Shown: positions 48,500 to 60,372 of the stretch, piece by piece
Layout: each line of letters starts with the position of its first letter
How positions within the stretch are numbered: position 1 is the first letter of the stretch
Assembly (NCBI GenBank): GCA_022577435.1
Contig: JAKOON010000008.1
Span: 21,898,501-21,962,500 of the forward strand
Origin: Embiotoca jacksoni
Lineage: Eukaryota; Chordata; Actinopteri; Embiotocidae
Reading direction: 5' to 3'
DNA: 64,000 bases
Position numbers and translations under genes: made by a program
The notes under the pieces: generated by a model
Seen by the model: only the letters and a program-made list of their open reading frames with translations
Told to the model about the DNA's origin: nothing
Databases searched by the model: none

Positions 48500-51400
48500 A
48501 GTGCCTCCCCAACCTTGTAACAAGTTGCCACAGAAATTTCAGTTGTTGCCTTTGTGCTTGGGCCTAATGTTATTCTAAATAGTTCAGCTTACACCGGCTG
48601 AGGTGGTCATAACTCTATATGAGTGTATTCTCTGAGTGTGTGTTAAGGTGGCTGTGTAATGAGACACCTGGGACTAGGCTTAAAGAGGCCCACAGCTCCT
48701 GTCTGAGAGAGGGAGGGAGCGAGACCACAGCTAGTTTAAGCATATTTAAGAGCACCATAAAGAGAGCCAGGCCTCTTCCATCTACTTGAAATATGGTACG
48801 GGCCGAATCTTGTTGTTGTTGTTTTCCCCTGGCTAGACTTTCATCCTCTCATGCATCTTCCCTTTCTGCCACATCCATTCATGACCATCTCTTCTTCTCA
48901 CTACCTTCCTGTCTTTCTCTGAACACTTCTCTCCTTCCACTGGGCATGGATGGCGGCGTGCCACTCTGCCCTCTGGGCGCCCTTGTCTGATTAAGGAGAA
49001 GAGGTTTTTGTGGCCATGGCATCTGGCAGGGTCAGCTCGCATATAAGAAACAATGCTGTATACATTCTGTAGCACCGAGCAAACAGAGTGAGACGCTCCT
49101 ACTGGACTTTACTGAAAGAACCACATGAATGCAAACAGACCCCGGCATTGCAGAGTGGACCGCCTGAATGAGGGGTCCTGTTTGATTTAATCCCAGCAAT
49201 GCGCCCTGAACCTCACGCACACACAGATTTCACAGGCATTACTTGGGGCCGCTGTTTGCACTCAGGCTATAGCACAACGCAGAGAGGTAACCCACTGAGG
49301 ATGCCAAAGGTTGGGATTTTCCCATGATAGCAACCACTCTCACTGGATAGAGGGTGAGTAACCAGGAAGGAATCTGTCCCTTTTCAATGACCACTGAAAG
49401 GGGAGCTGTGAAATTGTCCGAAATTTCTCTGTGTGTAAACAGAGAACTGAGGGGGGAACCCAGGGACCCCGCCTGGGCCAGACTGCCTGCTTCCCTCAAC
49501 TCTTTCTCTACCTCTCTTTCTTTCTGTCTGTCTTTGCCCCTCCTCCCGGTTTCACTGCGTGCTCCTGTCTCAAATTAATTTTCTGTCTGTCCGTCCCCCC
49601 TCCCCACTGTGAACAAGTCCCACACTGTGAGGACACGGGAGCATTTTTGCACGCTGTTCTCAGATAGTATTAATTAGTTTTGAGCTTTTCTTATCAAGAG
49701 ACAGATGCTAAATACTTAAATAACAAGCAGAGCGCAGACTGTGTTTATCTCCCAAAGCAGAATATTGCCTTATGAAAAGAGACCATGGGGTGGCAGGAGA
49801 AGAAAAAGACACCTGTCTCGATGTACCGGATCTTTTCTTGAATCAAACTTCAGCTAACATGACTGCTCAAAAGTGTGAAACTGTTGCTCCACTTAAACAG
49901 TTTGAGTCGTCTTCTGCTTTAAGCAATACACAGGAATTTCCTCAAACTTTTCGCTGGTTGCTAGGAGATGGATTCAGCTCCTGTGGGCACGCTGTGTGAA
50001 TGAGGAGGGGGTAACTAATGTCCTCACCCAATGACCACACTCTCAACAGACTGCTCTTGTCCAGTTGAAAAAAAAACATTATGCTACTTCCTCATCGTAA
50101 TCAAACACACTGCAATGGACAAGCTGAAAAGCACTAATACTCAACATGTGCTGTCTGATGTATCACAAAGTGAAAGGCAATGCTTTGGCCCTTAAACATG
50201 GTCAATAAACCATATTTTCAATTATTTCAGTTCATCTCCAAAAAACAATTGAAAGAGTAATTTTCACTTGTTTCCAACACAAATCTAAATAAAAAAGAAG
50301 CTTTATTAAGTTGTCTTTCCATGAAACAGATACCTATGAGTGGGTCACAGAGGTGTGCATGGGGAAAAAAAGTGAAACTTTTATTTTGAAGTCTACAGAA
50401 TTTATAAAATTACACTTGCATAATGAAATACATACGTTTCCCATGAGGCAATGAGCGTGCAGTGGCTGTTTGCTGTCAGTGTTGTCATAAGAACCAAAAC
50501 TAATGTCGTCACATCAGTAATTATTTCTCATTCGATTATTTGTAAGTATGGTTAAGATTAGATAAATCAGACTTATTATGGCTAAGATTAGATAAATAAG
50601 TCTTTTTATTTAGTTCAAGAAAGGTCTGTCTGTTTCTTTCATTCAAGATAAAACCTGCCTTTTTAGTTCATACAGTTCAATTTAGATTCTTGAGACTTGA
50701 TGATCATCACCAGTTTGAACTTACTGAACTAACTTGAAAGTATATGGTGCCTGTAATTCTTGCTAACGCTGCTTTTTTTTTTTTAATTAAAGTGGGGTTT
50801 TTGTCCTATATAGTTGCACTTTTGTAGCATTTCTTTGTTTATTTCGTGCTTTTAACAGTGCATGAAGGTATTATTTATTACTGCACTATATTTCATTAAA
50901 AAAGTGGTTTAATAACTTTCACAAATTTGGGCTACAACTCCCAGCTTCAGTTATATGACATAGCATTGCATCTCCAGACTTTCCTCAGTGACAAAATTTG
51001 GTTACTCATGTACACACACACACACACACGTATGCCGGTACATGCACAGGCAGTGGAAGAGATTCTCAAAAGTAAAAACAACTGGCTCTCAGTGAGAGAG
51101 ATAAAAATATCTCACATCATTGTGGTATACAGTAGATCTGCTATCAGACTGTCTCTGCGAAAAGCTCCCTCATCTATATTCCTGACACACCTGATGTTTC
51201 ACCCATTTGCTTTAAAACATATATTTGTGTCAAATGAATGATGCTATAATCAATCTTTTTGCCAATGTCAGAGCCAATGACAAACCCATCCACTTCCTCT
51301 TTTAAATTCTCCTATTTACTATCAGAGAGAGGGACTACTAAATAATCACTCTACCTCATAATTTGGAGCATGGCAAGGCACCCGACTGCTCAGTTTACTC

Positions 51401-52265
51401 CCTTTAAATGCATTTAATTCATTTTAACGGAATAAATATGGCATGGAATACGAGAAATGACTCAAGTATTAGAGCTGTGCTTCACAGCTAAATCATATTT
51501 TACTGCACTTACAATACCTCTAAAAGCATCTGGGATATGCCCTCACAGCGAGAGTGATGGCTCGCGGGACTGAGGGGTAGGAAGAACAGCTTGAGACTGC
51601 TCGTTACAAACCTTTAAACCAACCTGAAATATCAGATGCTCACGCTAAAAAGCCTCTCCAAAGTGCCTGTGCCACCACTTTTTTGTGCCAAATGCTCAGA
51701 AGCCTGTGTCTGAGAAATGTAATATCCATATTCTTAAGTTAAATGGTCCTTCAAAAAGTGGAGGCAGTACATGCATTTTCGATTTTGAACATTGAATGGA
51801 CAACATTTCCAAGTGAATGGAAATCATCTACTTTTTTTTTTTCTATTTCAGGACATGAAGTCTGAAAAGGTTTTAGATTGATGAACAGAGCATGACACAT
51901 AAAAAACACAACTGGAATTCTCCCATTTTGTCTGCTACCCAGTCCATTTCATTATTTTGTCCACAACAAATTGGCTGGGCTTTGTGCCAGTAATCTTTCA
52001 TTATAATGGCTCAACTCAGCTGAGGTTGTGATATGCAAATTTCAAGATATGCCCTTTTCCACATGTTTGATTTCCACCAATTTCCATGTCTGCAGCTCAA
52101 TTGCCACACGAGAAATTGTGTTCAAACCTTCATCAAGAGTTATTTCTGAGCCATTATCACCACTGGCACATCACTTGACATTACTGTACACACTGTCATT
52201 CTCCTTGTGCCATGTGCTCTGAAAATCCTGATATCAAACTCAGATATACAGCTAATAGACAAATT
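48500..52265. other. Unique sequence
   Basis: No gene is recognised. GGTTAAGATTAGATAAAT and GGCTAAGATTAGATAAAT form a 30-bp-period tandem pair at 50,550 and 50,580. A pyrimidine-rich tract lies at 49,490-49,610. Confidence 0.5.
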
Positions 52266-52271
52266 ACTCAA

Positions 52272-52289
52272 CCTGGTATCACGCCATAG
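52272..52289 (+). repeat. Left inverted end of the MITE-like element
   Basis: This 18-bp end pairs with 52722-52739, with one mismatch (T versus A at base 16). Confidence 0.75.
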
Positions 52290-52721
52290 CGTGTAATATA
52301 CCCATCAGGCCACAGGAGGATACCATGTCAGTTTCATGTTTTGCTTTGCCATGGTGTAAAAAGCAAGGTGCCTTGGGTTTAGCCACCAAAAACAATGTAG
52401 TTTGTGATAGCAAAAGATCATGGTTTAGGTTAAACTAAGTATTTTTGAGTGAGCGACGTTACGTAAGTTACGTGATGTATGTTACGGAAGTTAAATATTT
52501 TCAGTTATGTACGTAACTTATTTACTTTACTACTTTATGTTACTACTTTACATAACGTTTTGCTGTCTCACAAACTCAAACTCTGGTCTGTCAAGAAATA
52601 GTTTTTCCATCCAACCATCCCCATCCTCCTCCAGTCATACATGTGTGTACTTTTCACGCCTCAACAAAGCAACCATGACATTGACACGGTTTCCTCCAAT
52701 GGACGGACGGTGTATTCCATC

Positions 52722-52739
52722 CTTTGGCGTGATACCAGG
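52722..52739 (-). repeat. Right inverted end of the MITE-like element
   Basis: Reads CTTTGGCGTGATACCAGG on the plus strand, the inverted partner of the left end. Confidence 0.75.
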
Positions 52740-53070
52740 CTGAATAACTCGATGGAGTAGGGAAGAAAATCACAGATCAGCAGGGCCTTTATCCTTATGT
52801 CTTCCTCCTTGATAAAGCATTATACTCTTGCTTAATGTGTTGTCATATGTCTGTGTCTGAATAATTAACAGCTAACAATAGGTTGTCTCATTAAACAGCA
52901 CTGACACTATCCTCCTACCTTTTCAGTTACATTAATCTGTAAGACATACTTCATCAAAGATCAAAATAAATTAGACTTAGAATAAATACTTAAAAGAGCC
53001 ATGTCTTCTCTGATGTAAGGTTTTACTATTTTCTTTTAGCAGGGAATGTCAGTAAATATAGAGACTGGAG

Positions 53071-53072
<2 letters not shown>

Positions 53073-53117
<45 letters not shown>
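53073..53117. repeat. (AC)22 microsatellite
   Basis: Uninterrupted AC run of 45 bases. Confidence 0.96.
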
Positions 53118-53118
<1 letters not shown>

Positions 53119-53835
53119 TCCTAATGATGGAGCGCAACTACTCATTAAGTAATGCTGATGTAAGTGACATTAAATGTCTCTTCAAATTCATATCAAAAGT
53201 AATGTGTCAATTCATTCAGAAACAAAATGCTGAATGAAGGTAACTGATTTAAAGAGGGAATTTGAATATTAAACATTTTGTAAACATCAACACTGACATT
53301 ATTTTTGTCCTTTCCATTTTAAAGGACATGTTTGGCCTGGATTTGTAATGACATGTGAACTCATTGCCTTGTACAGGGTTTGTCAGTATCATCCAAACTT
53401 CTGATTTGGTTATTTAATGCTCTGATCACTCTACATTTCTCCACTGAAACTTGTCCTCCGGGAGCTGGTATGGTGGTCACATCATCTTGACTTTAATCCA
53501 GACTCCTCCTCTCACTTCTGATATGGTTATTTTCCATGCTCTTATCTGAAGAGTTGTTCTCTGTAACAACATTTTTTTTTTTTAAAGGCAGGCATTAAGA
53601 GGCTTAGCAGCGACAGTGCTTTAGCAGCCAAAAGGTCACTTTTGCAAATTGGGTTCATTAATCTTCTAGTGTATGGCAGCCCCAGTGGGACACTCTTCAT
53701 ACACAGACGCAGATTAAAATGGGGAAAGCGCTCGTAGATTAGCCTGAAAAAAAGAAACTCTTGGAATGATAAAGACTCTTCTGACGGAGTTGAGACTTGG
53801 TTCTCTAAAGACAGATTGCCAGTTTCAGTCATATC

Positions 53836-53859
53836 AGAGAGAGAGAGAGAGAGGGAGAG
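53836..53859. repeat. Short (AG)n microsatellite
   Basis: AG run with one GGG break. Confidence 0.85.
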
Positions 53860-54024
53860 CGCTGCACAGTTGTTAGAGAGACGGGGGATATAGGAGCCTG
53901 AGTAGAGTTTGACTGAGCTCTGATTATACCATCACAGATGATCACAGTTAGGCATTACTCTGACCCAGTGCATGTCAGAATCCCTCACTTTCCTCTCTGT
54001 CTCTCTTTTTCTTTTTCTGTCTAG

Positions 54025-54114
54025 ATGTCTGGGTTGGTGCCAACTCTCCTACAGCAGTAAAACACCTGCTCAAGCAACAAGACATGATATGAGCTCCGAG
54101 CTGGTACTGTAGAG
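54025..54114 (+). other. Exon-like segment, 90 nt, non-coding (putative)
   Basis: A strong pyrimidine tract (53,990-54,020) ends in a CTAG acceptor, and the segment ends at GAG before a GTAAGG donor at 54,115. The first bases are ATG, followed by ten further codons and a stop. The other two frames also stop inside, so if it is an exon it is untranslated, a short upstream ORF or a poison exon. Confidence 0.3.
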
Positions 54115-54674
54115 GTAAGGATATCCTTTAACAAACCAATAGGCTGTAGCGATACTGCCAGGCCCGTATGTATTACCTCAGGTCCATTGACTTGGTTGAA
54201 ACTAGAAGGGCACTTGGAGAACACAGACCTTCACCAAGGTCAATGGTCAAGCCTTCTTTGATATGTGAATGTGCGACTGCAATTATTATGTGTGGATATA
54301 TTTGTAAAACTAGAATGATGTGAATAATACAGCGGCATTTTTTGCATACGAGTTACATTTTGATGTAAGAGTATAGTTAGCTTCAAGATATACAGTATGT
54401 CTATTTCCATTTCCATATTTGTACCTTAATTTGCGAAAAATATTATTGTTAATACTGTTGCAAAGTTAAAATTTTACTGATTCCAGTTCTCCCCCTAAAA
54501 AAAACACTTTCCCTGAGTGCTCCATAACAACAGCTTGCTGTATTAGGTTTGAACAAGTACGTGTAAATCCCTTACCTACAGGATTACTGGTACCCGTGAA
54601 TGTGGATTGTGATACAGGGTCAACATATTTAACAGTTTATGCGACTATCATTTAGTCTTATTTCACATGTTGGT

Positions 54675-54795
54675 TTTTTTTACCACCGCCTGGTAGTAAT
54701 GCACCAGTAATGTGCTAGACGGTGGCAGTAATGCACCTAAAAGCTGTTTGCCAAATGCCAACAAATTTAAGGAGAAAAAAAACATGTTTTTACCA
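54675..54795. repeat. Dispersed repeat with GTAATGCACC words
   Basis: GTAATGCACCAGTAATGTGC and GGCAGTAATGCACC are close repeats of one word, followed by TTGCCAAATGCCAACAAATT. The arrangement resembles a diverged copy of a widespread vertebrate repeat. No ends or coding remnants were seen. Confidence 0.4.
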
Positions 54796-54974
54796 GGCTC
54801 CAGTAAAACATTTGTGGCGCTATGAGATTAGATCCAACGGTACAAACACCAAAAACATGCAAAGATGAAGATAATCATCAAAACAGTTTGTGTGAAACTC
54901 CTTCAAAAACATAAACAAAGATGAGGTGCAGTCCAAATAATAGTCTCGTAGTTTTCAATGAATATTTAAACGCC

Positions 54975-55195
54975 CATCCCCATTCCCTATGATTTTTCAC
55001 GATTGAACTTTCCAGCCATCTACTGAATTTTTTGTATGACATTCAGTATAGATAGGACATTCAAAATGCCCTGTCTATTTGGATCCACTCTAAAATGTAA
55101 TAGGTTCTTCCTCAGCCCATGTCACACCCTTCCACCAAATTTCATAAAAATGGGGCTGGTTGTTTTTCCGTAGTAGTTTACAGATTACCATTAAT
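54975..55195. repeat. LINE-tail-like dispersed teleost repeat
   Basis: Contains GGTTCTTCCTCAGCCCATGT, then CACACCCTTCCACCAAATTT followed by CATAAAAATGG. I associate this string with the 3-prime end of a very abundant teleost retroelement, possibly RTE-type, but I cannot confirm the class from sequence alone. No reverse transcriptase segment is present. Confidence 0.55.
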
Positions 55196-58100
55196 TTACT
55201 AATTCAACGTTTTAAGCATTACTTTAGTCATATATAAACTAACATACACTGTGAACCAACTCACTGGCTGGCTTGGTTGTTATTGCACCAAAGAAGAATA
55301 TTAGTAAAGATGGTACTCATTCCATCATTGTTCTCATAAAGTTAATCCAGCTCCATTAAATGTTTACCACATAATAAAAGTAAAGCACATTATCATAATA
55401 TTGTAATGACTACACTTTGAACAAAGTGGCTCAGAATCTTCGGATGCCGATATCTGCGCCATACTTCCACAATGCTAATCATTGTCTTGTGAACCCAAGC
55501 ACTCTCTAGAAAAAAAGCAACAAATGACTGTGTAAATTAGATCTAGATCTGCTAATAAACTTAATCAAAATTTAATTTATCCATTTTGTTTTGACAAACC
55601 ATCCTCATAGTCCAGATGGCGTTGTGTGTTTTCAGTCTCTGTTCTGCCATCATGGTGCTTATTAATAATTTATGTCTCATAAATGACTTATCAGCTCCTT
55701 CTCCATCTCGCCATTCCTTTTCTCTACGTTATGGCCCCATGCACACTATGGATGGTCGGCACTGGTCCAGTAAACCGATGATAATGCATGACTTGTTCTA
55801 CAGCTATAAAATTCCAACTTGGTAATGAATGGTTTGTTTTGTTGCTTTTGGTAATGCATTTGCCAGAAGAAGCTATAGTCACGACACCTGGATTTTATGT
55901 AAAGCCACTTTTAAAATAGTCGGCTAAAGTGTTTTCTGTGCCCATAATAAAATATGGGATTCAGGCTATGACAAACCAGTCATCACTCACATAATGAAAA
56001 TGATTCTCACCTAAACATTGTCATTAAGAAGAACTTTAAAAGGCTCTAATGAAACTAAACTCATAAAGACGTCCTGTAATGATCAGCCAGGGTGCAGATG
56101 GGATTTGATGCTGCTCAAACTCCCACATATACACAAACACACACTTGCATTCAGAATTCGTATTTCATATTCTATCCACTGGGTGTGTAATGACGCCCGT
56201 TATTAAAGCGGGTAATTGTCTTACAGTGGTGCTGTGTTATTGGATCCGGGGGCAGTTCTGCAGACATAGTCGGAGGCGACTAGATGTAAAGTCGCTGAGC
56301 AGTGAAATGGGGAGCAGGGCTGAGCAGACACACAGAAGATGGTATCAGCATCAAAGGGAGATGCTAGCATTGTGCTGTCTGACCCTTGTGAATGGCACTC
56401 AGCCCACCTGTTACCCTATCCCCCCTGAGACTCTCGCTAACTGTGTCCCCTTGCCTCCTGGAACCAGACACTTAGTTGACTACAAAATCTGATAAAAGAC
56501 CCAGCACAGTGAGATTCAACCATCAAAGACGTCAGAGGCACGAATACGCTGAACCTCGGAGCAGACTGGGCAATGTGATTACAGCAGATTTTTTTGCAAA
56601 GGTTTCGCTACAGATCATATTCATACAAAGGCATCTGAGGAAGAACAGCTAATTCTCTCTCTCTCTCGCTGTAAGACCAAACCAAAGTACACTTCATTAT
56701 TCACAGAAGAACACAATTCTGGTCTCCGTTCCCAGCAGACATATTTAAGTCTTTATGATTTTTTTTTGTTGTTGACTGCTGAGGCTATCTCAAACGAATA
56801 CTTCTTTCCGTTTTTGCCACTGCTTTTAACTTCTGCCAGATTAGACATTAGGCGGCTGTCATTATTTGTAATCTGCTCTGTAACAGCTTTCCCTGTGCAT
56901 CACATGTCTTCATTTTATTTGTCTGCTATTTTCACATTGTGCAACAAAATGACTCAGAGCATTCATTCATTTAAAACAACATTTAAACAAGAGAGGAAAA
57001 TGTAACTTTACTTATGAAAGGGAAATACTCTGCCATGTGTACCTTACACAAGAACTCCAATAATAATATGTTCATAAGGCATATTTCATAGATAAAATGC
57101 AGTACAGCGCACTAGGGAAAACAAATTTGAGCACCACAAAAATAAAAAATAATAAAGATTTAAGTAAAAGGACAACTTAATCTGTCCCTCTTGTAATCAA
57201 AGAGGCAACCAGTTCTTTCATCTAAACAAATATAGAAACTATTAATACAGCAACACATTGACAGCTAATGAAGAACTGTACCAGGAGTGTAACTTAGGTG
57301 TAATTCTGCAAAATTATACCAGACATACTAGTGTGAATATCAAAGGGCATTTATTTAGGAACACTGTTGTGATGACAAAGATTATAAACTGCAACATGTC
57401 GATGAGGACCTCAATGGTTGTCAGGGAGGACACAAAAATATCTCTGAGAGGATGATGAGTTCCAATTAACTAGCAATGACCTCTGCACAAAACAACAGTC
57501 ACATTCAGATGTGGCCTTTCAGTGCCTCTTTAGTTCAACGACAACAAGCCCATCCTCCTCTACAGAGTCACTGAACTCTCATTTAACGCTGGCCCCCACA
57601 AACAACATTAATCTAGTTCCTGCCCAGCTGTGCACAGTGTGAGGTGGAGCTGGCAGGATAAGGGGGTGGACTGTCCCAATACCCTGCGGTCTGCACTCTA
57701 GCCAGCCAGCTGCTGTCATTGGAGCTTTCCTGACTTGGACCGCAAAGGTGATTTCTCAGCAGGGGCTGTGGGTTTAGTATCTTAAACACAGTTCTTTACT
57801 GGAGTCATTTTATCAGCAGGGGGCTTTCAAGAACAGTCCACGGGCAAATCGTTACAGGAACTGTTTACCTTAAGCACAAAACCGCACATTTGCACAGGAT
57901 GTCATAAAACGAATGCCCATCTTCATATAACTATATCTAACCTGTCTACTTAGGCCCATCATGCTATTGCAAGGGTCATTGAGGGCAGTACTCAGGTGGA
58001 GAAACTGATAGTGTCACTTTTGCTTTGGGGCAGACATGAGGCAGGAAGTCATTGTGCCTGTCTGGCCAGGAGACACTTTTTTTAAACACCACTATTCTTA

Positions 58101-59072
58101 AAGTGAAAAAGCTTCTGTGCCCAGACGGAGCAAATATACTGCATCCAACAACAGTGAAACTTTCAAACTTAAAACCATTTAAAAAAAAAAAAAGTGATTA
58201 ATTCTTCGTGAAGCCAGCGTGGATTAGCTGTGCTTTTGAAGTTCAGTATGGACTGTAAAAACACCATTCTATTTTTTCCGCTAAGGCACAGTGGCACACT
58301 TCTTCTAGTATTTACATAGCGACTGGAAAAGCCAAGCTATTTCCTCCTTTGCCAGACCAAAGGCAGCCAGGACAGAATAAACAAGCCTTTCAGCCAATCC
58401 TGTGGGAATTGTTTTCGTTTTACCAACCACCGCATGGATTTGAACATAAAAAGGTCAAAGCCAGGATTTTCTTTTATCCAAATAACTAAGAGAAGGAGGT
58501 TTATTTGCTTGCTGTCTTAATATATGCAAAGTCCTAAATAAGACAGAGGAGGAGGGAGAGAAACAGCGGATGAGGGAGGGTATGAGTGCTAGAGAATCTG
58601 ATCTGGGATTAGTAAGAAGGAGGCATGCACCTCTATTTCAATCATAAAATATTAGAAAATCAATGTTCAATACCAAAAAAAATGCATGCTACATGACATT
58701 GAGAAATGTCAGTATCATTTTCCAGATGCACGAGTCATCCCTAACCTTGACGAAGCCCTTGTATGTGCACTATAAAGTTTTCAGGAATCTGTGTGATTTG
58801 TCTGCAAAGTGTCTTCCCATCAACTCTATTCACCTCAGTCACATCCTTCACATCAACCCCCCGTCTCTTGTCTCATGAAAGGCAGTCCATTACTGCATAT
58901 TAGCAGCAGAGTGAGGAAGGGAGATAAGGGAGGCTGCTGATCAAACACACAGACAAATCGCCAGTGACAGAAACACACATTTGTTGCTCAGCGTTTAGCT
59001 TTGATCTCTGACTCTGCCAAGAGCCAAAGAGAACCAAATCTCAGCCTTTGAACTGGAGCTTTTCAGATGAGG

Positions 59073-59073
<1 letters not shown>

Positions 59074-59121
<48 letters not shown>

Positions 59122-59129
59122 GTCTCTCT
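59074..59129. repeat. (TC)n microsatellite
   Basis: TC run with two TG interruptions in its right third. Confidence 0.95.
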
Positions 59130-60150
59130 TATGGAGATCTGTGTGTACACTCCACTGAGACATCATTTGCAATCCTGTTCAATGACTGATAGTGCCTCCA
59201 TATTCAGCAGGACAGTGAGGGGATGGATACAGTACAGGGTGGAGCAGAATATCCACATCACTGACAGAGAACATGACACAGGTGATGTTGATGCTGATGA
59301 TTTGAGACGCTGGGCCTCTGGTGGGCTCACAGAGGCCTATTACACCGAAACGACTGTTCAAGCCTTAACAGCAGAATCCTCATAAAACCTTCATACTCCC
59401 ACATCATAGTGAACTCACCCTTGGTATCAACAAGTTGTGACTGGTAGGCTGAGTTGTGGCTATGTTTCAATCTCGTGCATACAGGCGGTATGTAGATACT
59501 CATAAAGATCTGATTAGCCTTTACTGCTAATCATCTGATCTTTGATCTGTTCTGATATCATACTTCATTTTGTTTGTATCCTCATGTGCAAACACATGTG
59601 TGCATGAGCGCGCACACACTTACACGCAGGGGAGACTAAGATTGTTTTTGCAGCATAGTAATAACAGATAAGTGGCTGCTGTGTGTCTAAGCTGTCAGCC
59701 ATGGATCATCTCATTTCCTGACCGGGCCGGCCCAGGCCCCCTGTGTGTTATTACAAACAGCCCGGATCATGTGACAGGGGAGGGAGATTACTGGAGAAAC
59801 TAATTGAGGCTGCTCTGTGTGTTCTCTGCTGGAGAACAGTGGGGCAACTGTTTGGCCAGGCGGCCTGATACTCGACCCTCCCATGTCCCCTGCAACCACA
59901 AAATGGCCATTATAAACAAAGACCCTGTCAAAGCCAGCAGACCTGGCCAGCCTGTAGCGAACTGGATCACTCAGTGAAGCTTAGGGATTCCCCCTTTTCC
60001 TGAAGGGGGTGTATGGGTGTGGGATTAGTAGTGCATCCACACACCTGGCACAGCATGTCACCTGATTAGACTGGTAACTCTATAAAGTGGGAGTGAAACA
60101 TAAACCACACAGAGTTACTTCATGGATCTTGCTATTCTGGTTCAATATGG

Positions 60151-60182
60151 TATATATATATATGTACATATATATATATATA
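60151..60182. repeat. (TA)n microsatellite
   Basis: TA run broken once by a TGTAC word. Confidence 0.93.
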
Positions 60183-60327
60183 GTGATGTGAACCCCATCT
60201 TGCGTCAACCTCAGCTTTATACTGATGCCGTAACCAAGCAGCACGTGTGTACAACTACCCCAGCCCTGGCACAGTATCATTCAGTTGTATTGTTGCCTAC
60301 AGTACAATAGAGCTGGAGAGAGGCCAC

Positions 60328-60372
60328 CAGCAGCAGCAAAGCAGCAGCAGCAGCAGCGGCAGCGGCAGCGGC
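60328..60372. repeat. (CAG)n(CGG)-type trinucleotide repeat
   Basis: CAG triplets with one CAAAG break, ending in alternating CAG/CGG triplets. A frame with stops nearby on both sides gives no sign that it is translated. Confidence 0.9.

Larger units (their letters stand above)
52272..52739. mobile_element. MITE-like non-autonomous DNA element with 18-bp inverted ends
   Basis: The left end CCTGGTATCACGCCATAG (52272-52289) matches the reverse complement of the right end (52722-52739) at 17 of 18 positions. The 468-bp interior has no transposase-like frame. It contains GATCATGGTTTAGGTTAA and a patch of repeated TTACGTAA/GTTACG words at 52,457-52,520; I associate both with a dispersed repeat of teleost genomes. 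The flanks, CTCAA on the left and CTGAATAACTC on the right, show no clear target duplication, so the superfamily is not assigned. The inverted ends make an element call much more likely than chance. Confidence 0.72.

Noticed and set aside
50550..50603. 30-bp-period tandem pair GG(T/C)TAAGATTAGATAAAT
   Set aside because: Only two imperfect copies; no satellite or functional sign.
59990..60009. Hairpin with 7-bp C/G arms
   Set aside because: It looks like a bacterial terminator, but the context is vertebrate and no gene ends there.
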